The notes beneath the pieces were generated by a model. It did no database searches and was not told the DNA's origin. It saw nothing but the letters and a program-made list of their open reading frames with translations. This document shows, piece by piece, positions 42,806 to 53,026 of a stretch of 64,000 nt of DNA (its first letter is position 1; each line of letters begins with the position of its first letter). The translations under genes were made by a program, and so were the position numbers. Origin of the DNA: Paracoccus endophyticus (GTDB lineage Bacteria; Pseudomonadota; Alphaproteobacteria; Rhodobacterales; Rhodobacteraceae); assembly GCF_003286075.1 (NCBI RefSeq), contig NZ_QLUV01000001.1, positions 186,001 through 250,000 of the forward strand, in the 5' to 3' direction.

Positions 42806-42857
42806 GGCCCGGTCGCCCCTTAACCGCCGGTTTACCCGACCCGGCTAATGGTTGCGC

Positions 42858-44147
42858 ATGAGTCCGTCGAATCGCCCTGTCCCGCCTGCCGCACGCGATC
42901 CGGGCCGCCCGCCTCCGGCCCGGCGGCGGCTGGTGCTGGTGGTGGACGACAGCCGCGCGCACCGACGCCTGCTGTCGGTGCTGCTGACCCGCGCGGGCTA
43001 TGACGTGATCGAGGCCCGCGACCCCGATCACGCGCTGGACGTGTGCCGCACCCGAAAGCCCGACCTGATCGTGTCGGACTGGATGATGAACGGCATGGCC
43101 GGGCCCGACCTGTGCCGGGCGCACCGCGCGATCGACCGGCCCGGCTATGGCTATTTCGTGCTGCTCACCTCAAGGACCGACAGGGCCGACATCGCCTTGG
43201 GCCTGCAATCGGGCGCGGACGATGTCCTGACCAAGCCCGTGTCGGGGACCGAGCTGCTGGCCCGCCTTGCGGCCGGCGAGCGCGTGATCGACATGCAGGA
43301 CCGGCTGGAGGCCACGAACCAGGCCCTTCAGACCACGCTTGCCGACCTGCGCCAGGCGCAGGAGGTGATGACCGGCGACCTGCGCGAGGCGCGCAAGCTG
43401 CAGCAGGGGCTGGTCCGGGAACGCCAGCGCCGCTTCGGGGCCATGCGGGCGTCGCTGCTGTGGCGGCCGGCGGGGCTGATCGGGGGCGATCTGGTGGGCT
43501 TTCGCCAGCTGGACGACGACACCGTGGCGCTGCATGCGGTCGATGTGTCGGGCCATGGCGTCACCGCGGCGCTGTTCACCGCGCGGCTGGCCGCGCAGCT
43601 GGACGGGCTGGACCACCCCGACCGCCCGACGATCCCGCCCCCGGCCGAGGTGGTGCGCTCGCTGAACGCCATGATCCTCGACAGCCTGCGCACCGACGCC
43701 TATGCGACGATCGTCTATGCCCAGATGCAGCTGTCCACCGGCGCGGTCCGGCTGATCCAGGCCGGGCATCCGCATCCGATGCTGCAACGCGCATCCGGCG
43801 CGATCGAGCGGATCGGCCAGGGCGGCATGCCCGTCGGCCTGTTCGAGGACGCGCAGTTCGACGAGGTGACGCTGACGCTGGCCCCCGGCGACCGGCTGTT
43901 CATCGCCTCGGACGGCATCACCGAGGCGATCAGCGCCCGCGGCCAGCAACTGGGCGAGGAGGGGCTGCGCGCCATGCTGCAGATCAACGCGCCCCTGACC
44001 GGCGAGGCGCTGCTGGAATCGATCGCGTGGTCGGTGTCCGAGTTTTCGGGCGGCCAGCGCGCCGACGACGTCTCGGCCATCCTGGTCGAGCATCTGTCGG
44101 GCGCGCAGCTGATCTCGCTGGCGCGCGAGGAGGGCGGCGCGGGCTGA
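42858..44147 (+). CDS. response regulator with PP2C/SpoIIE-type phosphatase domain
   Basis: A 429-residue two-domain signalling protein. The receiver domain (about 24-140) has the acidic pair VVDDS, phosphoacceptor Asp74 (IVSDWMMNG) and the conserved Lys in LTKPVSG. A coiled-coil linker follows (about 140-190). The PPM/SpoIIE phosphatase domain (about 195-420) has metal-binding residues in IGGDLVGF, VDVSGHGV, ASDGITEA and RADDVSAIL. It resembles RsbU/RssB-type phosphatases, and RbaY of Rhodobacter, which switch anti-sigma-factor partner systems. The anti-sigma kinase and antagonist are not in this window. The ATG at 42858 is preferred to a TTG six bases upstream. The neighbouring Hpt protein is a likely phosphodonor in a relay. 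Confidence 0.93.
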   Translation: MSPSNRPVPPAARDPGRPPPARRRLVLVVDDSRAHRRLLSVLLTRAGYDVIEARDPDHALDVCRTRKPDLIVSDWMMNGMAGPDLCRAHRAIDRPGYGYFVLLTSRTDRADIALGLQSGADDVLTKPVSGTELLARLAAGERVIDMQDRLEATNQALQTTLADLRQAQEVMTGDLREARKLQQGLVRERQRRFGAMRASLLWRPAGLIGGDLVGFRQLDDDTVALHAVDVSGHGVTAALFTARLAAQLDGLDHPDRPTIPPPAEVVRSLNAMILDSLRTDAYATIVYAQMQLSTGAVRLIQAGHPHPMLQRASGAIERIGQGGMPVGLFEDAQFDEVTLTLAPGDRLFIASDGITEAISARGQQLGEEGLRAMLQINAPLTGEALLESIAWSVSEFSGGQRADDVSAILVEHLSGAQLISLAREEGGAG

Positions 44148-44176
44148 CCGCGCGACCCCCGGGCGGCCGGGCCGCG

Positions 44177-44836
44177 TCAGATCAGCAGCACCTGGGTGCC
44201 GATCTTCGTCAGGCCGAACAGCTCCTGGATATGCTCGTTGTAAAGCCCGATGCAGCCGTTCGACGACTTGCGCCCGATCTTGCGCGTGTCATGGGTGCCG
44301 TGGATGCGATAATACTGCCAGCTCAGCCACAGGGCGTGGGTTCCCAGCGGGTTGTCCGGCCCCGCGGGGACAAAGTCCGGCCACTCGGGGTTGCGCTTCT
44401 TCATCTCGGGCGTGGGCGACCAGGTGGGGCCCTCGACCTTCTTGATGATCTCGGTGCGGCCGCGGCGGGTCAGATCCTCGCTGACCGGAATCGAGGTCGG
44501 GTACAGCCGGAAGGTCGCCCCGTCCTCGGACCAGTAGCTGAGCGCGCGCGACGTCAGGTCGACCAGAACCGCGCCGTTGGTCAGGTCGGTGAAATAGGGG
44601 CGCCAGTCCTGCACCCGAAAGCTCGAGATGTTGCGCCGGCTGTCCTGCTGCGAATCGTACTGGACCACGCCCGCATCCGGGGTCGCGCCCGCGACCGGCG
44701 CACCCGCCAGCGGCTGACCCGTATAGGGGTCGATCGCCTGTGCCGAGGCCGCGCCGGCAAGACCGGCCGCGCCCATTGCGACCGAGGTGGCAAGGAAGGC
44801 CCGCCGGTCAAGGGCGGGCGGCGTCGTGTGGCGCAT
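44177..44836 (-). CDS. L,D-transpeptidase (YkuD domain)
   Basis: A 219-residue periplasmic peptidoglycan-remodelling enzyme. The N-terminus looks like a Tat signal: DRRAFLATSVAMGAAGLAG followed by A-S-A-Q-A. The YkuD domain occupies about residues 80-219. Seen: LSWQYYRIHGTHDTRKIG with the conserved His179, and the catalytic Cys195 in SSNGCIGLYNEH; the usual C-I-R is C-I-G. Such enzymes make 3-3 cross-links or attach outer-membrane proteins to peptidoglycan. The length is typical for the small single-domain group. No partner gene is adjacent. Confidence 0.9.
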   Translation of the reverse strand: MRHTTPPALDRRAFLATSVAMGAAGLAGAASAQAIDPYTGQPLAGAPVAGATPDAGVVQYDSQQDSRRNISSFRVQDWRPYFTDLTNGAVLVDLTSRALSYWSEDGATFRLYPTSIPVSEDLTRRGRTEIIKKVEGPTWSPTPEMKKRNPEWPDFVPAGPDNPLGTHALWLSWQYYRIHGTHDTRKIGRKSSNGCIGLYNEHIQELFGLTKIGTQVLLI

Positions 44837-45075
44837 GGCTGTCTCCTGTAAGCCGGGCCGCCTGGCGCGGCCTTCTGGGCATCTCTGGCTGGCGGATTAG
44901 GACCGCTTCGTGGGCGGAGCAAATCAAACCGCTGTCATGTCCGCAGATCCCCCGACGCTGTTGCGCGACAGCCAGAGCTGCCGGTCCGGGGCGGCACGCG
45001 GCGGACCGAGTAAACCCGCCGCCTGCAACTGGCAGTTGCCCGCCGCGTTCGCCGCCCGGCGCTTGCTGGTGGCGC
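44837..45075. other. 239-base gap, L,D-transpeptidase to sixA-like gene
   Basis: No gene seen. It holds two inverted repeats: GGTCCG/CGGACC (44983-44988 and 45002-45007), and a tight palindrome GCAACT-GGC-AGTTGC (45025-45039). Both lie after the sixA-like stop and before the transpeptidase start on the minus strand, so they could end the first transcript or regulate the second. There is no T-tract. Confidence 0.4.
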
Positions 45076-45594
45076 TTACGGGCGGCCGTCCAGCCGCACG
45101 AAGTCGAGAACGCTGCCCTGGCCCTCGGCGACCTGAGACCAGTCGTCCGCCTGGAAATCCACCACCAGCGTCGCCCCGGTCGGATAGCGGCGAAAGTCAG
45201 GGTCCAGCGGCGGGCGGGCGGGCAATTTCTGTGCAAGCGCCGCGATGCCGGGGTTGTGGCCGATCATCATCACCGTGGGCGCGCGCGCGGTGCGCAGCAC
45301 CTCCAGCATGGTGTCCGGCGCGGCGAGATACAGCCGCCGGTCGGCGTGGACCGCCGGGCGCGTTTCGAACACCGCGCCCTCGACCAGTTCCCACGTCTCG
45401 ACGGTGCGGCGGGAATCGGAACACAGCACCTCTTCGGGGTGATGGCCGCGGCTGGCCAGCCAGTCGCCCAGGGCACGGGCCGTCCGGCGGCCGCGCGCGT
45501 TCAGCGGGCGATCGTGGTCGGGAACCGTGGGGTCGTCCCAGTCCGACTTTGCATGGCGGGTCAGGATCAGGCGGCAGTGTCCGTTCGGCGTCAT
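45076..45594 (-). CDS. SixA-like histidine phosphatase
   Basis: A 172-residue phosphatase of the histidine phosphatase (RHG) superfamily, SixA-like subgroup, which in other bacteria dephosphorylates phosphohistidine proteins such as ArcB's Hpt or PTS components. Seen: the catalytic LILTRHAKSDW (R-H-x-K form typical of SixA), SDSRRTVETWELV with the conserved Arg, and the second catalytic His in VMMIGHNPGIAALAQ. The ATG at 45594 has AAAGGG upstream; an open extension before it is unlikely. Possible partners in this window are the Hpt protein and PtsP; that is speculation. Confidence 0.9.
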   Translation of the reverse strand: MTPNGHCRLILTRHAKSDWDDPTVPDHDRPLNARGRRTARALGDWLASRGHHPEEVLCSDSRRTVETWELVEGAVFETRPAVHADRRLYLAAPDTMLEVLRTARAPTVMMIGHNPGIAALAQKLPARPPLDPDFRRYPTGATLVVDFQADDWSQVAEGQGSVLDFVRLDGRP

Positions 45595-45682
45595 CACTAC
45601 CCTTTCTGGGTCCAACTGCGGCAAGACTGCCATCGCCCCCGCAGTGCCGCAAGCGCCGCGTGTGCGCGCGCGGCCCTTGCGG

Positions 45683-46597
45683 TCAAAGCCCGCTGTCGCC
45701 CTGGCGCAGCCCGTGCGGCTTGACGCGCGCCTCGCTGGACCGGATCAGGCTGCCCGCGCCCTGTTCGGTGAACAGTTCCAGCAGGGTGGCGTTCGGCACG
45801 CGCCCGTCCAGGATGACGACGGCGCGCACGCCATCCTCCAGCGCCTTCAGCGCGGTCTCGGTCTTGGGGATCATCCCGCCGGCGATGGTTCCGTCGGCGA
45901 TCATGGCGCGCAGCTGGTCGGGATGGATCTGCGTCAGCACCTGCCCCGAGGCGTCCTTGACCCCCGACACGTCCGTCAGCAGCAGCAGCCGGTCGGCCCG
46001 CAGCGCCCCCGCGATGGCCCCCGCGGCGGTGTCGCCGTTGACGTTGAACGTCTCGTTGTCGGCCATCCCCGTCGCCACCGGCGCGATCACCGGGATCAGC
46101 CCGGCCAGATAAAGGTCGCGGATGATCTGCACGTTCATCTCGATCGGGCGGCCCACGAAGCCCAGTTCGGGGTCGTCGGCCTCGCACACCATCAGGTCGT
46201 CGTCCTTGCCGGAAATGCCGATGGCGCGCCCGCCCGCATCGTTGATCGCCTGGACGATGCGCTTGTTGACCAGCCCCGACAGGACCATCTCGACCACCTG
46301 CACGGCCTCGGCCGTGGTGACGCGCTTGCCGCGGACAAAGCGGCTTTCGATCCCCAGCCGGTCCAGCAGGTCGTTGATCATCGGTCCGCCGCCGTGGACG
46401 ACGACGGGGTGGATGCCCACCTGCTTCATCAACACGATGTCGCGGGCGAATTCGGCCATCGCCGCGTCGTCGCCCATGGCGTTGCCGCCGAACTTGACGA
46501 CCACGACGGCGCCCGCATAGCGCTGCATGTAGGGCAGCGCCTCGGACAGGGTGCGGGCGGGGGCGGCAAAGTCTCGGTCCATGTTCTGCTGTCTCAT
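45683..46597 (-). CDS. argB: N-acetylglutamate kinase
   Basis: A 304-residue amino-acid-kinase-fold enzyme phosphorylating N-acetylglutamate in arginine synthesis. Seen: [31 protein letters not shown], the N-terminal helix of the arginine-sensitive hexameric type ([15 protein letters not shown]), [26 protein letters not shown] and [14 protein letters not shown]. The length fits the arginine-inhibited class. The first in-frame ATG (46597) and one five codons in (46582) are both plausible. It is 85 bases from the stop of the RTX gene on the same strand. In many Rhodobacterales argB follows engB; here it is 41 kb away. Confidence 0.97.
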   Translation of the reverse strand: MRQQNMDRDFAAPARTLSEALPYMQRYAGAVVVVKFGGNAMGDDAAMAEFARDIVLMKQVGIHPVVVHGGGPMINDLLDRLGIESRFVRGKRVTTAEAVQVVEMVLSGLVNKRIVQAINDAGGRAIGISGKDDDLMVCEADDPELGFVGRPIEMNVQIIRDLYLAGLIPVIAPVATGMADNETFNVNGDTAAGAIAGALRADRLLLLTDVSGVKDASGQVLTQIHPDQLRAMIADGTIAGGMIPKTETALKALEDGVRAVVILDGRVPNATLLELFTEQGAGSLIRSSEARVKPHGLRQGDSGL

Positions 46598-46682
46598 CCG
46601 GCGTCCCTGATGGGTTCGCGGGGCAGGCTATGCCGCATGCCCGGCAAGGTCCAGCCGCAGCGGCGCCCCAGGCCCGCGCCGG

Positions 46683-49600
46683 TCAGCCGAGCACGTCGTC
46701 GCCGGTCAGCCGCGCCAATCCCTCGATCCGCACGATCAGGTCGGCCAGCCGGTCGCCGTCCAGGTCCGCCAGCACCTGAACCCCGCCCGCGACCGCAAGC
46801 CACCGCCATTCCGCGCGCCCCGCGCCAGAGAACGCCGCCTGGTCCAGCCAGGCGCCCCAGATCGCCGACAGGTCCAGCCTGTCGCTGCCCGACTGGAAAT
46901 CGGCGATCCGGTCGGGGTGCGGCGGGTTCCCTGGGCCCGGCGCGGGCGGCAGAAAGCGGAACGCGTCCGCGCCCTCGCCCCCGTGCAGCACATCGCCGTC
47001 GCCGCGGGCGAACAGCAGGTCGTCGCCGGCGCCACCCTGCAGCAGATCCGCGCCCGCCCCGCCCGACAGGCTGTCCGCCCCCGCGCCGCCGTACAGCGAA
47101 TCGGCCCCCTGCCCGCCCGACAGCCAATCTGCGTCAGCCCCCCCCAGGATCACGTCGTCGTCCATTCCGCCAAACAGCGCATCCTGACCCGCCCCGCCGT
47201 CCAGCGCGTCACGGCCCCATTCCCCCAGCAGCCGGTCGTTGCCCTCGCCACCGAACAGGCGGTCGTCGCCGGTGTTGCCCCACAGGCTGTCGTGACCGAC
47301 AGCGCCGCCGAGCGCGTCGTTTCCCGCGCCGCCCATCAGCCGGTCGTCGCCCAGTTCGCCGTGCAGGGCATCGTTTCCGGACCCGCCGTCGGCCGCGTCG
47401 TTGCCCGCACCCCCGTAGACCCTGTCGTTGCCCTGGTGCGCGCGCAGCGTGTCCGCGCCGCCATCGCCCGACAGGACGTCGCCGCCCAGGCCCCCGCCCA
47501 CAAGGTCGTTGCCCTCGCCGCCCGCCAGCGTGTCGGTTCCGGCCCCGCCCAGCAGCGTGTCGCCGTCATCCCCGCCAAACAGCCGGTCCCCCCCTTGGCC
47601 CGCCGACAGCAGGTCAGCGCCTTCCCCGCCAAACAGCGTGTCCGACAGCTCGCCCCCCCGCAGCACGTCGGTCCCCCAGTCGCCCGCCAGCATGTTGCGC
47701 CCGCCCTGGCCGTGCAGCGTGTCGTCGCCCAGGCCCCCGCTCAGCCGGTCGTGGCCCGCGCCGCCGCCCATCAGGTCGTTTTCGGAATGGCCCCGCAGGG
47801 TGTCGTCCCCGTCGCCGCCCAGGATCGTGTCCTCGCCGGCGCCACCAAGGACAAGATCGTTCCCGCCGCCCGCCTCGACCCGGTCCCGCCCGGCCCCGGC
47901 CGAGACGTGATCGTTGCCCCCGCCGGGCCGCAGCGTGTCGGCACCCGCGCCCGCGGCCATCACGTCGCGCAGCAACCCGCCGATCATCAGCGTGCGGCCC
48001 GTCAGGTCGATGAACACGTTGCGCCCCAGCGCGTCGATCAGCACGTCGTCGCCCGCGCCGCCCTGCAGCCGGTCGTCGCCCGCCCCGCCCGCCAGAGTGT
48101 CGCGGCCCTCGCCGCCGTCCAGCAGGTCGGCGCCGTCGCCGCCGTTCAACTGGTCGTTTCCCGTGCCGCCCAGCATCGTGTCGTTGCCCGCGTCGCCCAT
48201 CAGCCGGTCGTCATCAGCCTCGCCGAACAGCTGGTCGTGGCCGTCGCCCGCAGCCATCACGTCGCCGCCGGCGCCGCCGCGCAGCGTGTCGTTGCCGGAA
48301 TTGCCCTGCACGGTGTCCCCGCCGCCATCGGCCGTGATCCGGTCGGCGCCCGCCCCGGCCATGATGCGGTCGCCCGAGGCGCTGCCCAGCACCGTGTCGT
48401 TGCCATCCATCCCCCAGACCGTCGCGCCCCCGCGTGCGGCCAGAACGTCGGCGCGGGGCGAGCCCACCAGTTCCAGCGCGATGGCCGGCGGGGCATAGTG
48501 GGCCACGGGAAACAGGGAATTGTCGAACAGCCCGGGCAGCAGCGTGCGCCCGTCGCCGGAATAGACGTCGATCACCGTCTCGCCGAAGCGGATCTTGATG
48601 CCCCAGGTCTGGGGCGTCATGCGCAGCTGCAGGGTGGACCGGATCATGCCCAGCATGGACAGGTCCAGCCGGTCCACGCCCATCTCGAAGTCCTTGACCG
48701 CGACACGGCCGTCCACCGGCAGCGGGACGAACAGGTCGGCGCCGCGGCCGCCGTACATCGCGACCGACTCTGCCCCCGCGATCAGGATGTCGTCGCCGTC
48801 CAGGCCCTTGATGATGGTGGTGCCGGCCCCGCCCTGGATCAGGTCGTCCCCCGCGGTGCCGTCGTGGCGCCCCTCTCCGACGGAACGGGTCTGTCCGCTC
48901 TCGCCGGGGTCGATGACGAACTGCGTCAGGCCTCGTTCCGTGGCAGAGCCGGCAAAGACCACGATCCGGCCGTCCACGACCTGCGCGGCCAGCGCCGAGA
49001 CGTCCGCCAGCGCAAGATCGGCGCGGTCGGCGATGGTCTGCAGGTGCAGCAGCCGCCCGTCGGGTGTCACGGTGAACAGGCTCAGCCCGTCGTCGGCGCC
49101 CCCCGCGATGACGAAGGCACGGCCGTCCAGCGACACCGCCTCCAGCACCGTGGCGGCCTCGAACCGCGTCGTGCGCTCGTCCAGCACGTGATCGACCGGG
49201 ACCAGCCCGCCGCCGGGCGTGACGCGCAGGGTGGTCAGCGACGAGCTTCCGGCGCCGCTGACCACCAGGAAATGCTGCCCGCCCACCTCGACATGGGCAA
49301 TGTCGCGCGGACCGTTGAAGCCGGCGCCGCGCGCGGCGCCCAGGAATTCGCCGTGCCCCAGCGTGCCGTCGGGCAGGATGCGGTGCAGCGCGATGTAGTT
49401 CCCGCGAGTCGAGGCGGTGGCGATCAGGTCCAGCGAGCCGATGCGGATCGCCACCACGCGGTCGACCTGCGCATCGGCCGGCAGGCCGTGGGGCGCGGCA
49501 GCCCAGTCCACCCGCCCCAGCCGGCCGTCGTCCAGTTGCCGCCAGATCGAAAAGGCCGCCAGGTCATGGCAGGTCACGGCCAGCATCGACAGGCCGGACA

Positions 49601-50000
49601 GGGTGGTCAGGCTGTGTGCGGTCAGCACGTCGGCCGGCAGCGACGCCAGGTTCAGGGCGTCGTCCGCCGACCCCAGCGCGCCGTCCTCGCGCAGCTGGCG
49701 CACCGCGGCAGGGGCGCCGTACAGGCCGGCGGTCAGCAGGCTGATGCCGCCGGGGCGGTCGATCAGCACCGCCTCGGGGTCGGCCTGGTGGCGCAGGCCG
49801 GAACCAAAGGGGTGGCTGGCCACCGTGACCACCTGCCGGTCGGGATCGGCCACCCACCAGACGGTCTGCCCGCCCCCGGCATGGGTCACGCCGTACAGCA
49901 TCGTCCGCCCGCCCACGACCCCCAGGGTCAGGTCGGTCAGGTTCTGGACGAACCCCGCGCGGGGGCCGCCCAGAATGGCCACAAGGCGAACATCGACCAT
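46683..50000 (-). CDS. large RTX calcium-binding repeat protein, probably secreted by type I
   Basis: A 1105-residue protein without a signal peptide. The N-terminal part (about 1-370) consists of WD/lactonase-like repeats with phrases such as LAVTCHDLAAFSIWRQL and DDGLSLFTVTPDGRLLHLQT, suggesting a beta-propeller. A first RTX nonapeptide group (about 377-425) precedes a linker. The main array (about 520-1005) has several dozen GGxGxDxLx units that would fold into calcium-binding parallel beta rolls. The end (DRIADFQSGSDRLDLSAI and following) resembles the serralysin-type C-terminal secretion region. The domain order argues for a type I-secreted adhesin or enzyme; no transporter is in the window, and the active domain, if any, is unknown. 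The DNA repeats also create long open frames on the other strand. Confidence 0.9.
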   Translation of the reverse strand: MVDVRLVAILGGPRAGFVQNLTDLTLGVVGGRTMLYGVTHAGGGQTVWWVADPDRQVVTVASHPFGSGLRHQADPEAVLIDRPGGISLLTAGLYGAPAAVRQLREDGALGSADDALNLASLPADVLTAHSLTTLSGLSMLAVTCHDLAAFSIWRQLDDGRLGRVDWAAAPHGLPADAQVDRVVAIRIGSLDLIATASTRGNYIALHRILPDGTLGHGEFLGAARGAGFNGPRDIAHVEVGGQHFLVVSGAGSSSLTTLRVTPGGGLVPVDHVLDERTTRFEAATVLEAVSLDGRAFVIAGGADDGLSLFTVTPDGRLLHLQTIADRADLALADVSALAAQVVDGRIVVFAGSATERGLTQFVIDPGESGQTRSVGEGRHDGTAGDDLIQGGAGTTIIKGLDGDDILIAGAESVAMYGGRGADLFVPLPVDGRVAVKDFEMGVDRLDLSMLGMIRSTLQLRMTPQTWGIKIRFGETVIDVYSGDGRTLLPGLFDNSLFPVAHYAPPAIALELVGSPRADVLAARGGATVWGMDGNDTVLGSASGDRIMAGAGADRITADGGGDTVQGNSGNDTLRGGAGGDVMAAGDGHDQLFGEADDDRLMGDAGNDTMLGGTGNDQLNGGDGADLLDGGEGRDTLAGGAGDDRLQGGAGDDVLIDALGRNVFIDLTGRTLMIGGLLRDVMAAGAGADTLRPGGGNDHVSAGAGRDRVEAGGGNDLVLGGAGEDTILGGDGDDTLRGHSENDLMGGGAGHDRLSGGLGDDTLHGQGGRNMLAGDWGTDVLRGGELSDTLFGGEGADLLSAGQGGDRLFGGDDGDTLLGGAGTDTLAGGEGNDLVGGGLGGDVLSGDGGADTLRAHQGNDRVYGGAGNDAADGGSGNDALHGELGDDRLMGGAGNDALGGAVGHDSLWGNTGDDRLFGGEGNDRLLGEWGRDALDGGAGQDALFGGMDDDVILGGADADWLSGGQGADSLYGGAGADSLSGGAGADLLQGGAGDDLLFARGDGDVLHGGEGADAFRFLPPAPGPGNPPHPDRIADFQSGSDRLDLSAIWGAWLDQAAFSGAGRAEWRWLAVAGGVQVLADLDGDRLADLIVRIEGLARLTGDDVLG

Positions 50001-50100
50001 TCCCGTCCCCCAACGTCATCGGTCCGGGGTGCAGAATGCGGCCAAGGTCTTTCAGGTCCATGAGTTTCTGCCCACGAAAGGCCGCAAAGTGCCGGGGATT
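50001..50100. other. promoter/3'-end region between acyltransferase and RTX genes
   Basis: The 100 bases before the RTX start are less GC-rich than their surroundings. They include GCGGCC (50038-50043) pairing with GGCCGC (50080-50085) around a 36-base loop. This is the likely site of the RTX promoter and of the acyltransferase transcript end; no clear boxes are seen. Confidence 0.3.
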
Positions 50101-51276
<1,176 letters not shown>

Positions 51277-51406
51277 CTAGGCACGCTTTGCCCGATCGCA
51301 ACGCCCGGCGGGCGCACGGTTCCCCATGCGCCCGCGGGTCCTGTCCCGGCTGCCCCCGCGGGGGCAGGCCGCGGGCCCAAGGGGCGCGCGGCCCCCCGGC
51401 CGTGCC

Positions 51407-52279
51407 TCACGCGCGGACCAGCGCCTCGTAGTCCTCGGCGATCTTTCGGGTGGTCGCGCCGACCTGGAAGTTCCAGTCCTCGCCGATCTGCGCCACCGGC
51501 GTCACCTCGGCCGCCGATCCGGTCAGGAAGCATTCCTGGAAGGTCGCGACCTCCTCGGGCAGGATGTGGCGTTCGTGGACCGGGGTGCCCTGCTCCTTCA
51601 GCATCGCGATGATGCTCTGGCGGGTCAGCCCGTTCAGGAACACGTCGGCCAGGGGGGTGTGCACCTCTCCGTCGCGGACGAAGAAGACGTTCGCGCCCGT
51701 CGCCTCGGCCACGTAGCCGCGATAGTCCATGAACAGCGCGTCCGAGCAGCCCTTCTTCTCGGCCGCGTGCTTGGACATGGTGCAGATCATGTAAAGGCCG
51801 GCGGCCTTCGCGGCCGCCGGGATCGTCTCGGGGCTGGGGCGCTTCCACTTGGCGATGTCCAGCTTGGCGCCCTGCCATTTGGCGTCGCCGTAATAGCTGC
51901 CCCATTCCCAGGTGCAGATCGCCAGCCGCACCGGGTTGTGGCTGGCCGCGACCCCCATGTCCGGCCCCGCGCCGCGGAAGGCCAGCGCGCGCACATAGGC
52001 GTTGTCGAAGCCGTTGGCGTCCAGCACCTGCCGCTTGGCGGCGTCGATCTGGTCGGCGGTCCAGGGGATGTCCATGTCGATCAGCTGGCCGGATTTCAGC
52101 AGCCGTTCCGAGTGGTCGTGGCCCCTGAAGATCTTGCCGTCATAGCAGCGCTCGCCCTCGAACACGGCGCTGGCGTAATGCAGGGCGTGGGTCAGCACAT
52201 GCACCTTGGCGTCGCGCCAGTCGACCAGTTCGCCGTCCATCCAGATCTTGCCGTCGCGGTCTTCATAGCTGCCTGCCAT
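51407..52279 (-). CDS. ilvE: branched-chain amino acid aminotransferase
   Basis: A 290-residue fold-type IV PLP enzyme that makes leucine, isoleucine and valine from their keto acids. Seen: the N-terminal KIWMDGELVDWRDAKVHVLTHALH (quoted in part: DWRDAKVHVLTHAL), the PLP lysine region in MSKHAAEKKGCSDALFMDYRG, and EATGANVFFVRDGE. The length is typical for proteobacterial IlvE. The ATG at 52279 has AAGAAGGT upstream. It is divergent from petP across 189 bases, and their promoters appear to overlap. Located 9 kb from ilvA. Confidence 0.96.
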   Translation of the reverse strand: MAGSYEDRDGKIWMDGELVDWRDAKVHVLTHALHYASAVFEGERCYDGKIFRGHDHSERLLKSGQLIDMDIPWTADQIDAAKRQVLDANGFDNAYVRALAFRGAGPDMGVAASHNPVRLAICTWEWGSYYGDAKWQGAKLDIAKWKRPSPETIPAAAKAAGLYMICTMSKHAAEKKGCSDALFMDYRGYVAEATGANVFFVRDGEVHTPLADVFLNGLTRQSIIAMLKEQGTPVHERHILPEEVATFQECFLTGSAAEVTPVAQIGEDWNFQVGATTRKIAEDYEALVRA

Positions 52280-52376
52280 GTCGCGGTCCCCCTGACCTTC
52301 TTTGCGATTGTTACGCAGCCCCGCCAGAAACACGGCAGAAAGTTGCGCTCTGCGGGCAATCGGTAACGATTGATTC

Positions 52377-52405
52377 TTGGAAAGTCAACAAGACTGCCCT
52401 ATTAC
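52377..52405 (+). promoter_or_regulatory. petP promoter candidate, overlapping the ilvE promoter
   Basis: Plus strand: -35 TTGGAA (52377-52382), 17-base spacer, -10 TATTAC (52400-52405), 63 bases before the petP ATG. On the minus strand TTGACT (52383-52388) with TACCGA 17 bases on is a candidate ilvE promoter using the same bases. The segment is markedly AT-richer than the rest of the window. Confidence 0.5.
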
Positions 52406-52468
52406 TTGGTGGCATCGGAAAAGGGCGGCTGGCGGCCGCCGGTGGTGGACCAAGGGGGACCGGGGGCA

Positions 52469-53026
52469 ATGCAGCAGGCAGGCGCGGGACGAAGCTTCGG
52501 GGCGGGCCAGGGCAGCAGGCTGGCCGCCGGGCCGGGGGGCGAGACGCTGCTGTTCCTGACCGACGAACAGCTGCGCCGCGGGATCGAGGCGATGTACTTC
52601 GCCTATCGCGCCTTCACCTCGGACCCCGACCTGATGCTCGAGGAAATGGGCTATGGCCGCGCCCACCACCGCACGCTGCATTTCATCAACCGCGATCCGG
52701 GGCTGACGGTGACGGCGCTGCTGGACGTGCTGGGGGTGACAAAGCAATCGCTGAACCGCGTGCTGCGCGGGCTGCTCGACGATGGGCTGGTGGAAAGCCG
52801 CGTCGGCCGCCGCGACCGGCGCGAACGCCAGCTCTACCTGACCGACAAGGGCGCGGCGCTGGAAAAGCGGCTGTCGGAATCGCAGCGCGCGCGGATGCGC
52901 GCGGCCTATCGCGCGGCGGGGCCGCAGGCGGTGGCGGGGTTCCGGCAGGTGCTGGAATCCATGATGGACCGCGACACGCTGCGCCAGTTCCAGTCGCTGC
53001 GCGACCTGCCCGAGGGCAAGGCATGA
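52469..53026 (+). CDS. petP: MarR-family regulator PetP
   Basis: A 185-residue winged-helix regulator. The C-terminal two thirds show the MarR domain: LLFLTDEQLRRGIEAM, GRAHHRTLHFINRDPGLTV, the recognition region LLDVLGVTKQSLNRVLRGLL, and the wing DDGLVESRVGRRDRRERQLYLT, quoted here as ESRVGRRDRRERQLYLT. The Gly/Ala-rich first 25 residues are not conserved-looking. In Rhodobacter capsulatus the PetP/PetR pair is needed for cytochrome bc1 expression and growth; naming here rests on gene order and family. Its stop overlaps the petR ATG (ATGA). Confidence 0.88.
   Translation: MQQAGAGRSFGAGQGSRLAAGPGGETLLFLTDEQLRRGIEAMYFAYRAFTSDPDLMLEEMGYGRAHHRTLHFINRDPGLTVTALLDVLGVTKQSLNRVLRGLLDDGLVESRVGRRDRRERQLYLTDKGAALEKRLSESQRARMRAAYRAAGPQAVAGFRQVLESMMDRDTLRQFQSLRDLPEGKA

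Noticed and set aside
44177-44836. Inactivated L,D-transpeptidase because the motif reads GCIG instead of GCIR
   Set aside because: The catalytic Cys and His are both in place and the rest of the domain is intact, so the Arg-to-Gly change alone is not evidence of inactivity.
46990-48440. Regularly spaced DNA repeats that might be taken for a CRISPR-like array
   Set aside because: They are 27-base degenerate units encoding RTX nonapeptides in one continuous frame, with no unique spacers.
46917-50063. Plus-strand open frame of 1048 codons opposite the RTX gene
   Set aside because: It is the mirror of the repeated RTX codons and consists of Val/Ala/Gln/Arg-rich repeats; no start signal or family.
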